This document shows positions 63,614 through 64,000 of a stretch of DNA of 64,000 nucleotides, piece by piece (within the stretch, counting starts at the first letter, position 1; every line of letters starts with the position of its first letter). Source of the DNA: Bacillota bacterium (GTDB lineage Bacteria > Bacillota > Dethiobacteria > DTU022 > PWGO01); contig JAAYSV010000029.1 in the NCBI GenBank assembly GCA_012518215.1, positions 1-64,000 of the forward strand, written 5' to 3'. Made by a program: the position numbers and the translations under genes. The notes beneath the pieces were generated by a model, which saw only the letters and a list, made by a program, of their open reading frames with translations, was not told where the DNA came from and did not search any database.

Positions 63614-64000
63614 TTATTCCGCCGGGGAAATAACCACCCTCCGGTACGGTTCTTCCCCGGTGCTGTATGTATTTATGTTCGGATTTTCTTTCAGGGAAAT
63701 ATGGATTATACGTCTTTCTTGAGGATTCATCGGTTCCAGTGTTATGGCCTGGTGCTGTTTCTCGGCCCTGTAAGCCACATTTTGCGCCAGCTGAATGAGT
63801 GAGCGTTCCCTTTCTTCCCGATAATTTTCCGCATCGACAATGACCCTGCCGGAAAAATTTTCGTACTGACGCCGGACAATGATATTGACCAGATATTGCA
63901 ACGAGTTGAGTGTCTGTCCCCGGCGTCCGATCAGGATGCCCATTTTTTCCCCCGAAACATCTATCCATATATTTTCCTCTGTCTGCTCCACATGTACCTG
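63614..64000 (-). CDS. jag: RNA-binding protein Jag/KhpB (5' end outside the window)
   Basis: Partial: the frame is open to the window edge, so at least 128 C-terminal residues are seen. They comprise a KH-like domain with IGRRGQTLNSLQYLVN (the GxxG-type loop) and a C-terminal R3H domain with NPQERRIIH and the conserved TYSTGEEPYRRVVISP end. Jag/KhpB binds RNA and influences cell division and envelope growth in Firmicutes. The N-terminal Jag_N domain should lie beyond 64000, probably with yidC, rnpA and rpmH. Confidence 0.95.
   Translation of the reverse strand, partial: QVHVEQTEENIWIDVSGEKMGILIGRRGQTLNSLQYLVNIIVRRQYENFSGRVIVDAENYREERERSLIQLAQNVAYRAEKQHQAITLEPMNPQERRIIHISLKENPNINTYSTGEEPYRRVVISPAE

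Overview
The window looks like a chromosomal segment from a spore-forming member of the Firmicutes, most likely class Clostridia. The evidence is a set of sporulation genes (spoVG, an alpha/beta-type SASP gene, bofA, a SleB-type hydrolase), an AbrB regulator with two cysteine pairs, a large Bacillus-type SRP RNA, Gram-positive ribosome-binding sites, and gene order that follows the Bacillus subtilis origin neighbourhood. Base composition looks moderate (about half G+C, judged by eye). Almost every gene is on the minus strand. Only abrB, a DUF3786 gene, a 5'-nucleotidase, an amino-acid permease and a deacetylase-like gene are on plus.

Read along the minus strand from 64000 to 1, the layout is as follows. 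(1) 63991-55779: jag (cut by the window edge), mnmE, rsmG, noc, parA/soj, a perfect parS site beside parB/spo0J, a CvpA-like membrane protein, adk, a DUF951 zinc-ribbon gene and ychF. This is one flank of a typical Firmicutes origin region. mnmG, normally between mnmE and rsmG, is absent. (2) 55620-46500: a branched-chain amino acid operon (ilvE-ilvD-ilvB-ilvN-leuC-leuD) ending in an EF-G paralogue, preceded by a strong promoter and a 250-nt structured leader that ends in a terminator. (3) 46420-36463: ddl, a PLP aminotransferase, a family-4 uracil-DNA glycosylase, a response regulator/histidine kinase pair, a membrane-anchored beta-propeller protein, argS and serS. (4) 35370-26969: tRNA genes (all four serine isoacceptors and tRNA-Arg(ACG)), deoC, pyrE, tadA, an SleB hydrolase, a permease, a 5'-nucleotidase and the SRP RNA. 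(5) 26907-1: dnaX, ebfC, recR, a DUF1287 gene, yaaL, bofA, a flavoprotein, a DUF3786 gene, a DUF523 gene, guaB, an Orn/Lys/Arg decarboxylase, tmk, holB, ricT, rsmI, abrB, metG, tatD, a YabE-like protein, rsmA, a YkuK-like gene, veg, sspF, ispE, a MobA-like transferase, spoVG, glmU, prs, rplY and pth. This matches the other flank of the B. subtilis origin. Both flanks are therefore joined head to tail on one strand here, with no dnaA, dnaN, gyrA or gyrB between them.

The genes serve chromosome segregation and replication (parABS, noc, dnaX, holB, recR), translation (metG, argS, serS, tRNAs, tadA, pth, rsmA, rsmG, rsmI, SRP RNA), nucleotide and amino-acid synthesis (guaB, prs, tmk, adk, pyrE, ilv/leu), envelope building (glmU, ispE, ddl) and sporulation. 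Most of the window is ordinary core genome. I see no phage, IS element, CRISPR array, rRNA gene or obvious defence system. The points most worth following are a GlmU whose uridylyltransferase half has lost its catalytic motifs while the acetyltransferase half is intact; the unexplained ilv leader RNA; an exact Noc-binding palindrome in an otherwise empty 620-bp gap; the missing mnmG; and the fused origin flanks.
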